From: Collimonas sp. OK607
GTDB lineage: Bacteria > Pseudomonadota > Gammaproteobacteria > Burkholderiales > Burkholderiaceae_D
NCBI RefSeq assembly: GCF_900111995.1
Contig: NZ_FOKF01000008.1
Location: forward strand, 1-64,000
DNA: 64,000 nucleotides
Direction: 5' to 3'
Part shown: positions 16,154 through 24,540 of the stretch, piece after piece
Layout of the letters: every line of letters starts with the position of its first letter
Numbering within the stretch: position 1 is the first letter of the stretch
Position numbers and translations under genes: made by a program
Notes under the pieces: model-generated
Seen by the model: only the letters and a program-made list of their open reading frames with translations
Database searches by the model: none
Told to the model about the DNA's origin: nothing

Positions 16154-16978
16154 ATGAGCAAATTGCAGGAATCAACAGAGTTGCGTGACAGCCCGGACAA
16201 TCCGGCTGCCGGTGCCCCGACAGGCACCCAAACTCTTACGCGCGGACTGGCGGTAATACAGGCGGTGGCCGGCGGCGCGCGCGATTTAAAACAGATCTCG
16301 CAAATGCTCGGCACAACCCGCAGCACTACGCACAGGCTGGCGAACTGCCTGGTGCAAGAGCGTTATTTGCGCTTCACGCCGAACGCCGGTTATGTGCTGG
16401 GGCCGAAACTGATCGAATTGGGTTTCCAGGCACGCGACGAAGTGTCCCTGAGCGTGGTAGCGCGGCCGTATCTGGAACAACTGGCGGAGCAATCAGGCGA
16501 CACCATCCATCTGGCCTTGCAGGATGACGACGACGTACTCTATCTGGATAAGATCCCCGGCAAGAAGGGCTTGGAAATGCGCTCGCGCGTAGGGCACAGG
16601 ATGCCTATCGCCACTACCGGCGTCGGCAAGGCGTTAATGCTGGACATGGGTGAAGATGAATGGAAAACCTTGTACCAGAAGCGCAGCACCGCAACCGGCA
16701 ACTATGCTTCCGGCTTATTGCCAAAGCGCAGCTGGACCGAGTTTCGCGATCAGATGCGTGGATATGTCAAAGGCGGCTACGCCTTCGATCTGGAAGACAA
16801 CGAGCCGTCGATACGTTGCGTGGCCGCGCCGATTTATGACGCCAGCCACGTGATTGTCGCCGCCATCAGCGTCTCCAGCACCTTGCCTTATATGCCGTTG
16901 AAACGGATGCAAACGCTGATCACCGTGGTGCAAGCTGCAGCTGCCGGTATTTCCAGCGAGCTTGGCGCCAACAAATAA
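16154..16978 (+). CDS. IclR family transcriptional regulator, probable galactonate operon regulator
   Basis: A 274-residue regulator. The N-terminal winged helix (about residues 25-85, with QTLTRGLAVIQAV and TRSTTHRLANCLV) is followed by the IclR effector domain (about 100-270, with HLALQDDDDVLYLDKI, TGVGKALML and CVAAPIYDASHVIVAAISVSS). Divergent placement next to dgoK makes it the likely regulator of the dgo operon, with a galactonate-pathway compound as probable inducer. E. coli uses a GntR-type DgoR instead. The ATG start is used; a TTG two codons earlier is also in frame. Its TAA stop is part of the 3-bp duplication flanking the MITE-like element that follows. Confidence 0.88.
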   Translation: MSKLQESTELRDSPDNPAAGAPTGTQTLTRGLAVIQAVAGGARDLKQISQMLGTTRSTTHRLANCLVQERYLRFTPNAGYVLGPKLIELGFQARDEVSLSVVARPYLEQLAEQSGDTIHLALQDDDDVLYLDKIPGKKGLEMRSRVGHRMPIATTGVGKALMLDMGEDEWKTLYQKRSTATGNYASGLLPKRSWTEFRDQMRGYVKGGYAFDLEDNEPSIRCVAAPIYDASHVIVAAISVSSTLPYMPLKRMQTLITVVQAAAAGISSELGANK

Positions 16979-17141
16979 GAACCTGTTTACGATCTGTAGC
17001 CTCAGCAAACTACGCTGACCTGTCCGTCAGCTGGTGCTAAACGGCGCGGAAAAACCGGAGTGTACGTTAAGTACGTGAGGATTTTGAGCACCGTTTAGTG
17101 CCAGATCACGGGCGCGCAGTAAGATCGGGAACAGGTTCTAA
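16976..17141. mobile_element. MITE-like palindromic element with 3-bp target duplication
   Basis: A 160-bp unit (16979-17138) has 16-17-bp terminal inverted repeats: GAACCTGTTTACGATCT at the left, and AGATCGGGAACAGGTTC at the right as its near-perfect complement with two mismatches. It is flanked on both sides by TAA (16976-16978 and 17139-17141). The interior is also palindromic (GGTGCTAAACGGC against GCACCGTTTAGTGCC), so the whole unit can fold into one long hairpin. It has no ORF. Size, repeats and a TNA-type duplication fit a non-autonomous element moved by an IS5-family transposase; that assignment is inference. It inserted exactly at the IclR stop codon without changing the protein. Confidence 0.75.
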
Positions 17142-17158
17142 GAAAATATGGCGGCGAA

Positions 17159-17566
17159 TCAGGTCGATAGCGGCGGCAACTGACGCGGCTTGCGCTGCTC
17201 ATCGGTAGCGACATAAGTCAGCGTCGCTTCAGTGACCTTCACAATTTCCGTCTGCAACCGGTTGCGCTCGGCATACACCTCGACATTGACGGTGATCGAG
17301 GTATTGCCGACTTTGACGATCTCAGCGTAAAACGACAGCAGGTCACCGACAAATACCGGGTGCTTGAACAGGAAGGAATTCACTGCAATCGTCGCCACCC
17401 GGCCATTGGCGCGGCGCGTGGCCGGCAGCGAGCCGGCAATATCAACTTGCGCCATGATCCAGCCGCCGAAGACATCGCCGTGGACATTGGCGTCAGCTGG
17501 CATCGGCATCACGCGCAGTTGCGGCATGGTGTCGGGGGGTAATTGGTTGTTGTTTTGATCAGTCAT
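17159..17566 (-). CDS. Acyl-CoA thioesterase, YciA-type hotdog fold
   Basis: A 135-residue single hotdog-domain thioesterase that hydrolyses short to medium acyl-CoAs in the cytoplasm. The N-terminal ADANVHGDVFGGWIMAQVDIAGS carries the active-site Asp and the helix of the YciA/BACH group. NSFLFKHPVFVGDLLSFYAEI and SITVNVEVYAER are the following strands. The length is typical of YciA. It is divergently arranged with the Atm1-type exporter gene. The closest family name is YciA; assignment as yciA rather than another hotdog paralogue is likely but not certain. Confidence 0.88.
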   Translation of the reverse strand: MTDQNNNQLPPDTMPQLRVMPMPADANVHGDVFGGWIMAQVDIAGSLPATRRANGRVATIAVNSFLFKHPVFVGDLLSFYAEIVKVGNTSITVNVEVYAERNRLQTEIVKVTEATLTYVATDEQRKPRQLPPLST

Positions 17567-17609
17567 CTGTTATTTTCCCTGAAGGCTACAATTAGCGCTA
17601 TACCTAAGA

Positions 17610-17631
17610 CTATTCGGAATTGTCCGTATAG
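17610..17631. promoter_or_regulatory. Palindrome in divergent yciA/ABC exporter promoter region
   Basis: CTATTCGGA-ATTG-TCCGTATAG is an inverted repeat with eight of nine matching positions, centred between the two divergent genes. It is a candidate operator for a dimeric regulator; which one is unknown. Confidence 0.4.
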
Positions 17632-17667
17632 TTCGTAGCTTAAACTATTCCTTAAGATTGTCATCTC

Positions 17668-19548
17668 ATGCGCCACCATTCTTCCACTCCGCCGCCAGAC
17701 GCCGCAACCACCGGCGGCGCCCAGCCCAAGCGCAGCGACTGGGCCACGCTCAAGACCTTGTTGCCTTATCTCTGGACGTATAAGTGGCGGGTCTCGCTGG
17801 CGCTGCTGTTCATGCTGGGCGCCAAGCTGGCCAATGTCGGTGTACCGCTGGTGTTGAAGAAACTGGTGGACAGCATGACCATCACAGTCAGCCATCCGCA
17901 GGCGATGCTGGTGCTGCCGCTGGGGATATTGGTCGCCTACGGTGCTCTGCGCCTGAGCACCACCTTGTTTACCGAATTACGCGAATTCGTCTTCGCCCGT
18001 GTCACCCAGCGCGCGGTGCGCACCATCGCCTTGCAGGTATTCCGCCATCTGCATTCGCTGTCGCTGCGCTTTCACCTGAATCGCCAGACCGGCGGCATGA
18101 CGCGCGATATCGAACGCGGTACGCGCGGCATCTCGTCGCTGGTGTCGTACGCCCTGTTCAGCATCTTGCCGACCTTGATCGAAATCTCGCTGGTGCTCGG
18201 GTATCTGGTGCTGCATTACGATATCTGGTTCGCCGGGATTACCGTGGTGGCGTTGGTCAGCTATATTACTTTTACTGTCACCGTCACCGAGTGGCGCACC
18301 CACTTCCGGCGCACCATGAACGCGCTCGATTCCAGTGCCAATACCAAGGCCATCGATTCCCTGATCAACTACGAAACCGTCAAATATTTCGGCAACGAGG
18401 AATACGAAGCGCGGCGTTACGACGATGGTTTGATGCGCTACGAAACCGCGGCGGTGAAATCGCAGACCTCGCTGTCTTTGCTCAATACCGGACAATCGCT
18501 GATCATTGCCATCGCCGTGACGTTGATCCTATGGCGCGCTACGCAGGGTGTAATTGATGGCAAGATGACGCTGGGCGATCTGGTGCTGGTCAATTCCTTC
18601 ATGATCCAGCTCTACATACCGCTGAATTTCCTTGGCGTTATCTACCGTGAGATAAAACAGAGCCTGGCCGACATGGAGCGGCTGTTCCATCTGCTGGATG
18701 AAAATCGCGAGATCGCTGATGCCGCGGAGGCGCGGCCGCTATTGACCGGTGGCGCACAGGTGCGGTTTTCGCATGTGGATTTCAGCTACGAAAGCAAGCG
18801 CCAGATTTTGTTTGACGTCGATTTCACGATAGCTGCCGGCACCACCACGGCGGTAGTCGGCCACAGCGGTTCCGGCAAGTCCACCTTATCGCGCCTGCTG
18901 TTCCGTTTTTACGATATCAACAGCGGCCGCATCACGATCGACGGACAGGATTTGCGCGATGTCACCCAAGCCTCGCTGCGTCAGGCGATCGGTATCGTGC
19001 CGCAGGATACGGTGCTGTTCAACGACAGCATCGAGTACAACATCGCCTACGGCAAGCCGGGCGCCACCAAGGCAGAAATCATTGCGGTCGCCAAGGCGGC
19101 GCATATCCATGATTTCATCGAATCTCTGCCTGATGGTTATAACTCGATGGTTGGTGAACGTGGCTTGAAATTATCGGGCGGGGAAAAACAACGGGTGGCA
19201 ATTGCTCGCACTTTGCTGAAAAATCCTGCCGTGCTGATCTTCGATGAAGCCACCTCCGCGCTCGATTCGAAATCCGAACAGGCGATCCAGGCGCAACTGA
19301 AAGAAATCGCCAAGGATCGGACCACGCTGGTGATTGCGCATCGTTTGTCGACCATTGCCGACGCCGCGCAAATCCTGGTACTCGATCACGGTCATATCAT
19401 CGAACGCGGCACGCATGCCCAACTGCTGGCGGCAGACGGCGCTTATGCGCAGATGTGGCTGCGTCAGCAAGCGCACCCTGAAGAGGCGGCGAGCCCGTCG
19501 CCTGGTGTCGACGACGGCTACCCCGAAAACGTCGTGCGGATGGTGTAA
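17668..19548 (+). CDS. ABC exporter of the Atm1/HMT1 (ABCB7-like) type
   Basis: A 626-residue half-transporter with fused membrane and ATPase domains in the inner membrane. About six helices lie between residues 30 and 340, with the Atm1-type segment NYETVKYFGNEEYEARRYD in the coupling region. The ATPase domain follows: GHSGSGKSTLSRL (Walker A), QDTVLFNDSI (Q-loop), LSGGEKQRVAIART (signature), AVLIFDEATSALD (Walker B) and IAHRLSTI (switch His). The NYETVKYFGNE text is diagnostic for mitochondrial Atm1 relatives, which export glutathione-linked metal or persulfide species. The bacterial Novosphingobium Atm1 is a known example. Metal detoxification or glutathione-conjugate export is therefore the best guess. 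Confidence 0.88.
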   Translation: MRHHSSTPPPDAATTGGAQPKRSDWATLKTLLPYLWTYKWRVSLALLFMLGAKLANVGVPLVLKKLVDSMTITVSHPQAMLVLPLGILVAYGALRLSTTLFTELREFVFARVTQRAVRTIALQVFRHLHSLSLRFHLNRQTGGMTRDIERGTRGISSLVSYALFSILPTLIEISLVLGYLVLHYDIWFAGITVVALVSYITFTVTVTEWRTHFRRTMNALDSSANTKAIDSLINYETVKYFGNEEYEARRYDDGLMRYETAAVKSQTSLSLLNTGQSLIIAIAVTLILWRATQGVIDGKMTLGDLVLVNSFMIQLYIPLNFLGVIYREIKQSLADMERLFHLLDENREIADAAEARPLLTGGAQVRFSHVDFSYESKRQILFDVDFTIAAGTTTAVVGHSGSGKSTLSRLLFRFYDINSGRITIDGQDLRDVTQASLRQAIGIVPQDTVLFNDSIEYNIAYGKPGATKAEIIAVAKAAHIHDFIESLPDGYNSMVGERGLKLSGGEKQRVAIARTLLKNPAVLIFDEATSALDSKSEQAIQAQLKEIAKDRTTLVIAHRLSTIADAAQILVLDHGHIIERGTHAQLLAADGAYAQMWLRQQAHPEEAASPSPGVDDGYPENVVRMV

Positions 19549-19631
19549 CCGTACAACGCCGATGCAGATTGTTCGCCGGGTGCGCAGCAATTTCCTATGC
19601 CGCGATTGCCGACTCGCGTTACGATAGCGGC

Positions 19632-20624
19632 ATGGAAAGCAAATGGTTAGAAGATTTTATTTCGTTGGCGGAAACGCATAGTTTCAGCCGCTCTGCAGAA
19701 TTGCGTCATGTCACGCAGCCGGCTTTTTCGCGCCGCATCCAGTCGCTGGAGGCTTGGCTGGGAGCAGATCTGATCGACCGCACGTCCTATCCGACGCGCC
19801 TGACCGCCGCCGGCGAAGTCTTTTACGAGCAGGCGCTGGAGATGCTGGGCCAGATCAACAACGCCCGTGCGCTGATGCGCGGCAAGCGTCCGACCGGCTT
19901 GAGCACCGTCGATTTCGCCGTGCCGCATACCTTGTCGCTGACCTATGTGCCGCGCTGGATCCGCGTGCTGGAGGAGGGTTTCGGGCCGCTCAACACGCGC
20001 TTGCTGGCCTTGAATGTGCACGATGCCGTGATGGCCATGGTAGATGGCGGCTGCGATCTGCTGTTGTGCTACCACCATCCGCGCCAGCCGGTACAGCTCG
20101 ATACCGGCCGCTACGATCTAATCACGCTAGGCAGCGAAGTACTGCGCGCCTACGCCCATTGCAACAAAGCCGGCGTGCCCGATTATGTCTTCCCCGGCAG
20201 CGCCGGCGCGCCTCTGCCGTTCCTGTCCTATACCAGCAACGCCTATCTCGGGCGCATGGTGGAATTGATTCTGGCCGACTCCAAGAAGCCGCTTTATCTT
20301 GAGAAACGCTATGAAACGGATATGGCGGAAGGTTTGAAAATGATGGCGCTGGAAGGGCATGGAGTGGCGTTTTTGCCGGAGTCCGCCGTGACCCGCGAAG
20401 TCAAGCTGAAGCAACTGGCGAGTGTCGACCAGGGCGCGCCTGAGTGGGAAGCCACCATGGAAATCCGTTTGTATCGCGAGCGTCCTACTGCGCAACGGCC
20501 GGGCAAACCGGTGGTGGCACGATTGTGGGCCTACCTGTTGCAACAGCAGGAAGATGCGATCAAAGAAGCGGCCAAAGAGGCCGCAAAAAATGCAAAACGC
20601 AAAACTCCGCAAGCCCTCGCTTAA
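19632..20624 (+). CDS. LysR family transcriptional regulator (HypT-like)
   Basis: A 330-residue LysR regulator. The N-terminal helix-turn-helix (MESKWLEDFISLAETHSFSR, AELRHVTQPAFSRRIQSLEAW, about residues 1-60) closely resembles the E. coli HypT/QseD type. The substrate-binding domain spans about 90-300. The C terminus carries a basic, Ala/Lys-rich tail (AAKEAAKNAKRK). The Met at 19632 is used because it starts the family N terminus; the frame is open upstream without a ribosome-binding site. HypT responds to hypochlorite in E. coli; whether this one does is unknown. It lies downstream of the exporter gene and upstream of glutamate dehydrogenase, all on the plus strand, but each probably has its own promoter. 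Confidence 0.85.
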   Translation: MESKWLEDFISLAETHSFSRSAELRHVTQPAFSRRIQSLEAWLGADLIDRTSYPTRLTAAGEVFYEQALEMLGQINNARALMRGKRPTGLSTVDFAVPHTLSLTYVPRWIRVLEEGFGPLNTRLLALNVHDAVMAMVDGGCDLLLCYHHPRQPVQLDTGRYDLITLGSEVLRAYAHCNKAGVPDYVFPGSAGAPLPFLSYTSNAYLGRMVELILADSKKPLYLEKRYETDMAEGLKMMALEGHGVAFLPESAVTREVKLKQLASVDQGAPEWEATMEIRLYRERPTAQRPGKPVVARLWAYLLQQQEDAIKEAAKEAAKNAKRKTPQALA

Positions 20625-20674
20625 ATTCTGAGCCGACCAGCTGAGTCGAGCAGCTACCCGGCATTTTCCGATGT

Positions 20675-20701
20675 TTGCGGGAAAGTCGTATCTGTTACAA
20701 T
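20675..20701 (+). promoter_or_regulatory. Candidate promoter of glutamate dehydrogenase gene
   Basis: TTGCGG and TACAAT are separated by 15 bases. TG sits one base before the -10 hexamer, giving an extended -10 element that can offset the short spacing. It is about 160 bases upstream of the ATG. Confidence 0.45.
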
Positions 20702-20864
20702 AAAATTGCATTTTTAATATCAATGCAAAAAACGCATAGTTACATGCGCACAAAGCATTGGCTTTGCCCTATGCCGTTGTCCTACGATTCGCCACTAGAT
20801 CGATTTTGCCCCGCTGCAGTCTTTCATGGGGGCCGGTCTGCAACTTCCAGGAGCGCGCAAAAAT

Positions 20865-22151
20865 ATGACTATCAAGCACGAAGTTCCATCCTATCTCACG
20901 CAACATGGCATTGGCCCATGGGGCGACTATCTCGAACAAATCGATCGCGTAACACCTTATCTTGGTAATTTGGCCCGCTGGGTTGAAACCATGAAACGTC
21001 CGAAGCGGATGCTGATCGTCGACGTCCCTATCGAACGTGACGACGGCACCATTGCCCACTTCGAAGGTTACCGCGTCCAGCACAACACATCGCGCGGCCC
21101 GGGCAAGGGCGGCGTGCGCTTCCACCAGGACGTAACGCTGTCCGAAGTGATGGCACTGTCGGCCTGGATGACGGTCAAGAACGCCGCTGTCAACGTACCG
21201 TACGGCGGCGCCAAAGGCGGTATCCGGGTTGATCCGAAGACTCTGTCGCAAGGTGAATTGCAGCGCATGACGCGCCGCTACACCAGCGAGATCGGCATCA
21301 TCATCGGCCCTAACAAAGACATCCCGGCGCCGGACGTTAACACCAACGAACAAATCATGGCCTGGATGATGGATACCTACTCCATGAATCAGGGCAGCAC
21401 TTCATCGGGCGTTGTCACCGGCAAGCCGATTTCATTGGGCGGCAGCCTCGGACGGCGCGAAGCTACCGGCCGCGGCGTGTTCGTGGTGGGTTGCGAAGCT
21501 GCAGTCAAGCGTGGCTTGAACATCCACGGCGCCAAGGTTGCCGTGCAGGGCTTCGGTAATGTCGGCGGCATTGCTGCGCGCTTGTTCTCGGAAGCGGGCG
21601 CCAAAGTGGTGGCGGTACAAGATCATATCTCTACCGTGATGCGCTCCAGCGGCCTGGATGTGGCGGCGTTGCAAGCCCACGTCAATGCCACAGGCAGCGT
21701 CGCCGGTTTCAGCGGCGGCGAAGAAGTCAGCGACCGTGCGCAGTTTTGGGCCGTGGATTGCGATATTTTGGTGCCTGCGGCACTGGAGCAGCAAATCACC
21801 GTGGAGAACGCACCGACCATCCGCGCCAAGATCATTCTCGAAGGTGCGAACGGCCCGACCAGCCCGGCAGCAGATGACATCCTGCATGAGAAGGGTGTAT
21901 TGGTAGTGCCGGACGTGATTGCCAATGCCGGCGGCGTGACAGTCAGTTATTTCGAATGGGTACAGGATTTCTCCAGCTTTTTCTGGACCGAAGATGAAAT
22001 CAACCTGCGCCTTACCCGCATCATGCGCGAAGCGTTTACCGCAGTCTGGCAACTGGCCGAAGAGAAGAAAGTATCGCTGCGTACTGCGGCATTTATCGTC
22101 GCTTGTACCCGTGTGTTGCAGGCGCGTGAGATGCGCGGTTTGTATCCTTGA
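20865..22151 (+). CDS. gdhA: Glutamate dehydrogenase (Glu/Leu/Phe/Val dehydrogenase family)
   Basis: A 428-residue cytoplasmic NAD(P)-dependent dehydrogenase that interconverts glutamate and 2-oxoglutarate plus ammonium. The catalytic block [15 protein letters not shown] with the key Lys, the substrate region [11 protein letters not shown], and the nucleotide-binding [20 protein letters not shown] (Rossmann GxGxxG) are present, as is the C-terminal [18 protein letters not shown]. The short, 420-residue type is commonly NAD-linked and catabolic; cofactor preference is inference. The start MTIKHEV has AGGAG 11 bases ahead. The glutamate/aspartate ABC importer follows on the same strand after two hairpins, which suggests glutamate uptake and breakdown as one function. 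Confidence 0.9.
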   Translation: MTIKHEVPSYLTQHGIGPWGDYLEQIDRVTPYLGNLARWVETMKRPKRMLIVDVPIERDDGTIAHFEGYRVQHNTSRGPGKGGVRFHQDVTLSEVMALSAWMTVKNAAVNVPYGGAKGGIRVDPKTLSQGELQRMTRRYTSEIGIIIGPNKDIPAPDVNTNEQIMAWMMDTYSMNQGSTSSGVVTGKPISLGGSLGRREATGRGVFVVGCEAAVKRGLNIHGAKVAVQGFGNVGGIAARLFSEAGAKVVAVQDHISTVMRSSGLDVAALQAHVNATGSVAGFSGGEEVSDRAQFWAVDCDILVPAALEQQITVENAPTIRAKIILEGANGPTSPAADDILHEKGVLVVPDVIANAGGVTVSYFEWVQDFSSFFWTEDEINLRLTRIMREAFTAVWQLAEEKKVSLRTAAFIVACTRVLQAREMRGLYP

Positions 22152-22184
22152 TTGATGTTGCGTTATAGTCGAAATGTTTTGCTC

Positions 22185-22211
22185 ACGCGCAACCGTAAGC
22201 CGGTTGCGCGT
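22185..22211 (+). terminator. Hairpin after glutamate dehydrogenase (first of two)
   Basis: A perfect 10-bp stem, ACGCGCAACC pairing with GGTTGCGCGT around a seven-base loop, lies 34 bases past the stop. No T-run follows directly. Together with the second hairpin at 22223 it probably ends the transcript. Confidence 0.6.
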
Positions 22212-22222
22212 AAGTCGTCTGG

Positions 22223-22248
22223 CCCCGGACTTAATCGGGGATTTGTTT
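22223..22248 (+). terminator. Terminator-like hairpin after glutamate dehydrogenase (second of two)
   Basis: CCCCG-8 bases-CGGGG is followed by ATTTGTTT. This is a short GC stem with a T-rich tail that fits an intrinsic terminator separating gdhA from the glutamate importer. Confidence 0.6.
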
Positions 22249-22365
22249 GCAAAAGAGTGGCGCGAAAGCAGTCACCGCAGGTAATCAAATGGCTGGCTTG
22301 AATATTGCATTAAGGATATTCATTGTAAAAAATCATATCGACAGCGCAACACTCGGGAGAATAAA

Positions 22366-23298
22366 GTGGTATCTAGGGAATTTAAGGGTAGCTGGAATGC
22401 TGCGCGGCGCAATATGGGCTTCGGCCTGGCGCTGGCATTGATGCTGAGCGTCGGCGTGACAACTGCCCACGCGGAAGATGTACTGGCAAAAATACGCGAT
22501 AGCAAGACCATCACGATTGGCTATCGGGAAGCGTCATTTCCATTTTCTTTCGTGGATCAAGATAAAAAACCGGTCGGTTATGCCATCGACCTGTGTCTCA
22601 AGATAGCAGATGCAGTGAAGCAGAATTTGAAACTGCAGCAATTGAATATCGCCTACGTTCCAGTGACTTCTTCGAACCGCATTGAAATGGTTACAAGCGG
22701 AAAAATCGACCTGGAATGTGGTTCGACCACTAACAACGCGGAGCGCCGCAAGCAGGTCAATTTTACTATTGCGCATTTCATGGCGTCTTCGCGCATGCTG
22801 GTCCGGGCGGACGACAAGATCAAGAACTGGCCTGATCTGCGCGATAAAAAAGTGGCGACAACCAAGGGCACCACCAGCGTCAAATCGCTGGTAGACCGTG
22901 GCCAGGTCCGTTCGCTGAATATGACCATCGTAGAAGGACGCGATCATAACGAATCGTTCAAGATGGTGGTAGACAAGACGGCAGATGCATTCGTGATGGA
23001 TGACGTGCTGCTTTACGGATTGAAGGCCACCGCCAAGGATCCGGCAGCGTATGTCGTGGTCGGAGATCCTTTGACAACGGAGCCTTACGCAATCATGCTG
23101 CCTAAAGACGATGCCGCATACAAAGCAGTGGTAGACCGTGAAATGGGGCGCATTATCCACGATGGCGAAATCTACAAGCTGTACACCAAATGGTTCCTGA
23201 GCCCGATTCCGGCAAAAAATAACCTTACGTTAAACATGCCGATGGGCTATCTTTTCAGAGAGTCATTGCGCTTCCCGTCGGATCAGGTTGGCAACTAG
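22366..23298 (+). CDS. Amino acid ABC transporter substrate-binding protein (GltI paralogue 1)
   Basis: A 310-residue periplasmic binding protein of the solute-binding family 3. The signal peptide runs to VTTAHA with mature start EDVLAKIRDS. KTITIGYREASFPFSFVD, GYAIDLCLKIADAV, GKIDLECGSTTNNAERRKQVNFT (acidic amino acid binding block) and DAFVMDDVLLYGL identify the glutamate/aspartate type. The start is GTG, with GGGAGA eight bases ahead; the ATG 16 codons later has no good site. The gene is followed 159 bp later by a second, similar gene (GltI paralogue 2), so the importer may use two receptors of different affinity or specificity. Confidence 0.85.
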   Translation: MVSREFKGSWNAARRNMGFGLALALMLSVGVTTAHAEDVLAKIRDSKTITIGYREASFPFSFVDQDKKPVGYAIDLCLKIADAVKQNLKLQQLNIAYVPVTSSNRIEMVTSGKIDLECGSTTNNAERRKQVNFTIAHFMASSRMLVRADDKIKNWPDLRDKKVATTKGTTSVKSLVDRGQVRSLNMTIVEGRDHNESFKMVVDKTADAFVMDDVLLYGLKATAKDPAAYVVVGDPLTTEPYAIMLPKDDAAYKAVVDREMGRIIHDGEIYKLYTKWFLSPIPAKNNLTLNMPMGYLFRESLRFPSDQVGN

Positions 23299-23456
23299 AA
23301 GTAAAAAATTTCGAATGTAATTGTCGATTTATGCAAAGGTGGAGACAAGGATTTTGGTGGAAGAGGTGATAATAATAAATAAGCATGAGTTTAAGTCTGC
23401 TGCGCAGGCAGCGAGTTTGTTAAACTACACGAATAATTTTTTTTACGGGAGTTGTT

Positions 23457-24404
23457 ATGATGTCATCGAAATTAGTTGTCGCATTGGTTGGCTTGGGAGT
23501 AATGGTTGGCTCCGTACAAGCGCAAGAACTGACTGGAACACTCAAGAAAATCAAAGATACCGGCACTATTACCCTGGGTGTGCGCGATTCTTCCATTCCA
23601 TTTTCCTACCTTGATGACAAGCAATCCTATCAAGGCTACTCGATCGATTTGTGCCTGAAAGCTGCAACCGCCATTCAGAAACAACTCGGCATGACAGCAT
23701 TGAACGTCAAGATGGTGCCAGTGACTTCGGCTACCCGTATTCCGCTGATCGCTAACGGCACTATCGACCTGTCTTGCGATTCCGCCACCAACAATGCCGA
23801 GCGTCAAAAGGTTGTTTCCTTTGCGCCGACCATGTACGTGACAGCGAACCGCCTGCTGGCTAAAAAATCTTCCAACATCAAGTCGCTGGACGACCTGAAG
23901 GGCAAGACCATCGTGTCGACTTCCGGTACCTCCAACCTGAAGCAAATCACTGTTCTCAATGGCGAACGTAACCTGGGCATGAACATCCTGGCTGCCAAAG
24001 ACCACGCTGAAGCTTTCCTGATGGTTGAAACCGGCCGTGCAGTAGCATTTGCAATGGACGATATCCTGCTGGCGTCGCTGGCGGCCAGCTCCAGAGCGCC
24101 TGCCGACTACACGATCACAGCCGAAGCTTTGTCGGTCGAGCCGTACGGCATCATTGAACGCCAGGGCGACCTGCCATTCAAAAAGGCAGTCGACACTGCA
24201 CTGGACAATGTGTACAAATCCGGTCAGATCAATGATATCTATGCAAAATGGTTCTTGAAACCAATTCCACCTAAGGGTATCAACCTGAACGTGCCAATGA
24301 GCCCGCAATTGAAGGCCGCATTCGCTCATCCGACTGACTCGGGTGATCCGGCTGCCTACGCTGTCGTGCCTGAAGCACAAAAACAATCTTCGAAGAAAAA
24401 ATAA
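23457..24404 (+). CDS. gltI: Glutamate/aspartate ABC transporter periplasmic binding protein
   Basis: A 315-residue secreted binding protein. The signal peptide (MMSSKLVVALVGLGVMVGSVQA) is followed by the mature start QELTG. The blocks GTITLGVRDSSIPFSYLDD, GYSIDLCLKAATAIQ, GTIDLSCDSATNNAERQKVVSF and AFAMDDILLASLAA match GltI of E. coli. The C terminus is extended by a Lys/Ser-rich tail. GGGAG lies 6 bases ahead of the ATG. A GC-rich hairpin at 24429-24446 separates it from the permease genes, a common way to make more binding protein than permease. It delivers glutamate or aspartate to GltJK. Confidence 0.9.
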   Translation: MMSSKLVVALVGLGVMVGSVQAQELTGTLKKIKDTGTITLGVRDSSIPFSYLDDKQSYQGYSIDLCLKAATAIQKQLGMTALNVKMVPVTSATRIPLIANGTIDLSCDSATNNAERQKVVSFAPTMYVTANRLLAKKSSNIKSLDDLKGKTIVSTSGTSNLKQITVLNGERNLGMNILAAKDHAEAFLMVETGRAVAFAMDDILLASLAASSRAPADYTITAEALSVEPYGIIERQGDLPFKKAVDTALDNVYKSGQINDIYAKWFLKPIPPKGINLNVPMSPQLKAAFAHPTDSGDPAAYAVVPEAQKQSSKKK

Positions 24405-24428
24405 GATTGGCAATATAAAGAACAGGAT

Positions 24429-24455
24429 GGGGGGCGCAAGCCTCCCGTTTTGTTT
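24429..24455 (+). terminator. Attenuating hairpin between gltI and gltJ
   Basis: GGGGGGC pairs with GCCTCCC (one wobble) around a GCAA tetraloop, followed by GTTTTGTTT. It looks like a partial terminator that would lower expression of the permease genes relative to the binding protein. Confidence 0.65.
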
Positions 24456-24540
24456 CTGGAATTAAATTGCTGCGGCGCACAATGCGTGCGCCGGGTGCAG
24501 GCAGCGGCAATGAGACAGAGAGTATTTGAGGGGACTTAAT

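Noticed and set aside
16979-17138. An intact insertion sequence after the IclR gene.
   Set aside because: The unit is only 160 bp and has no transposase frame, so it is at most a non-autonomous element.
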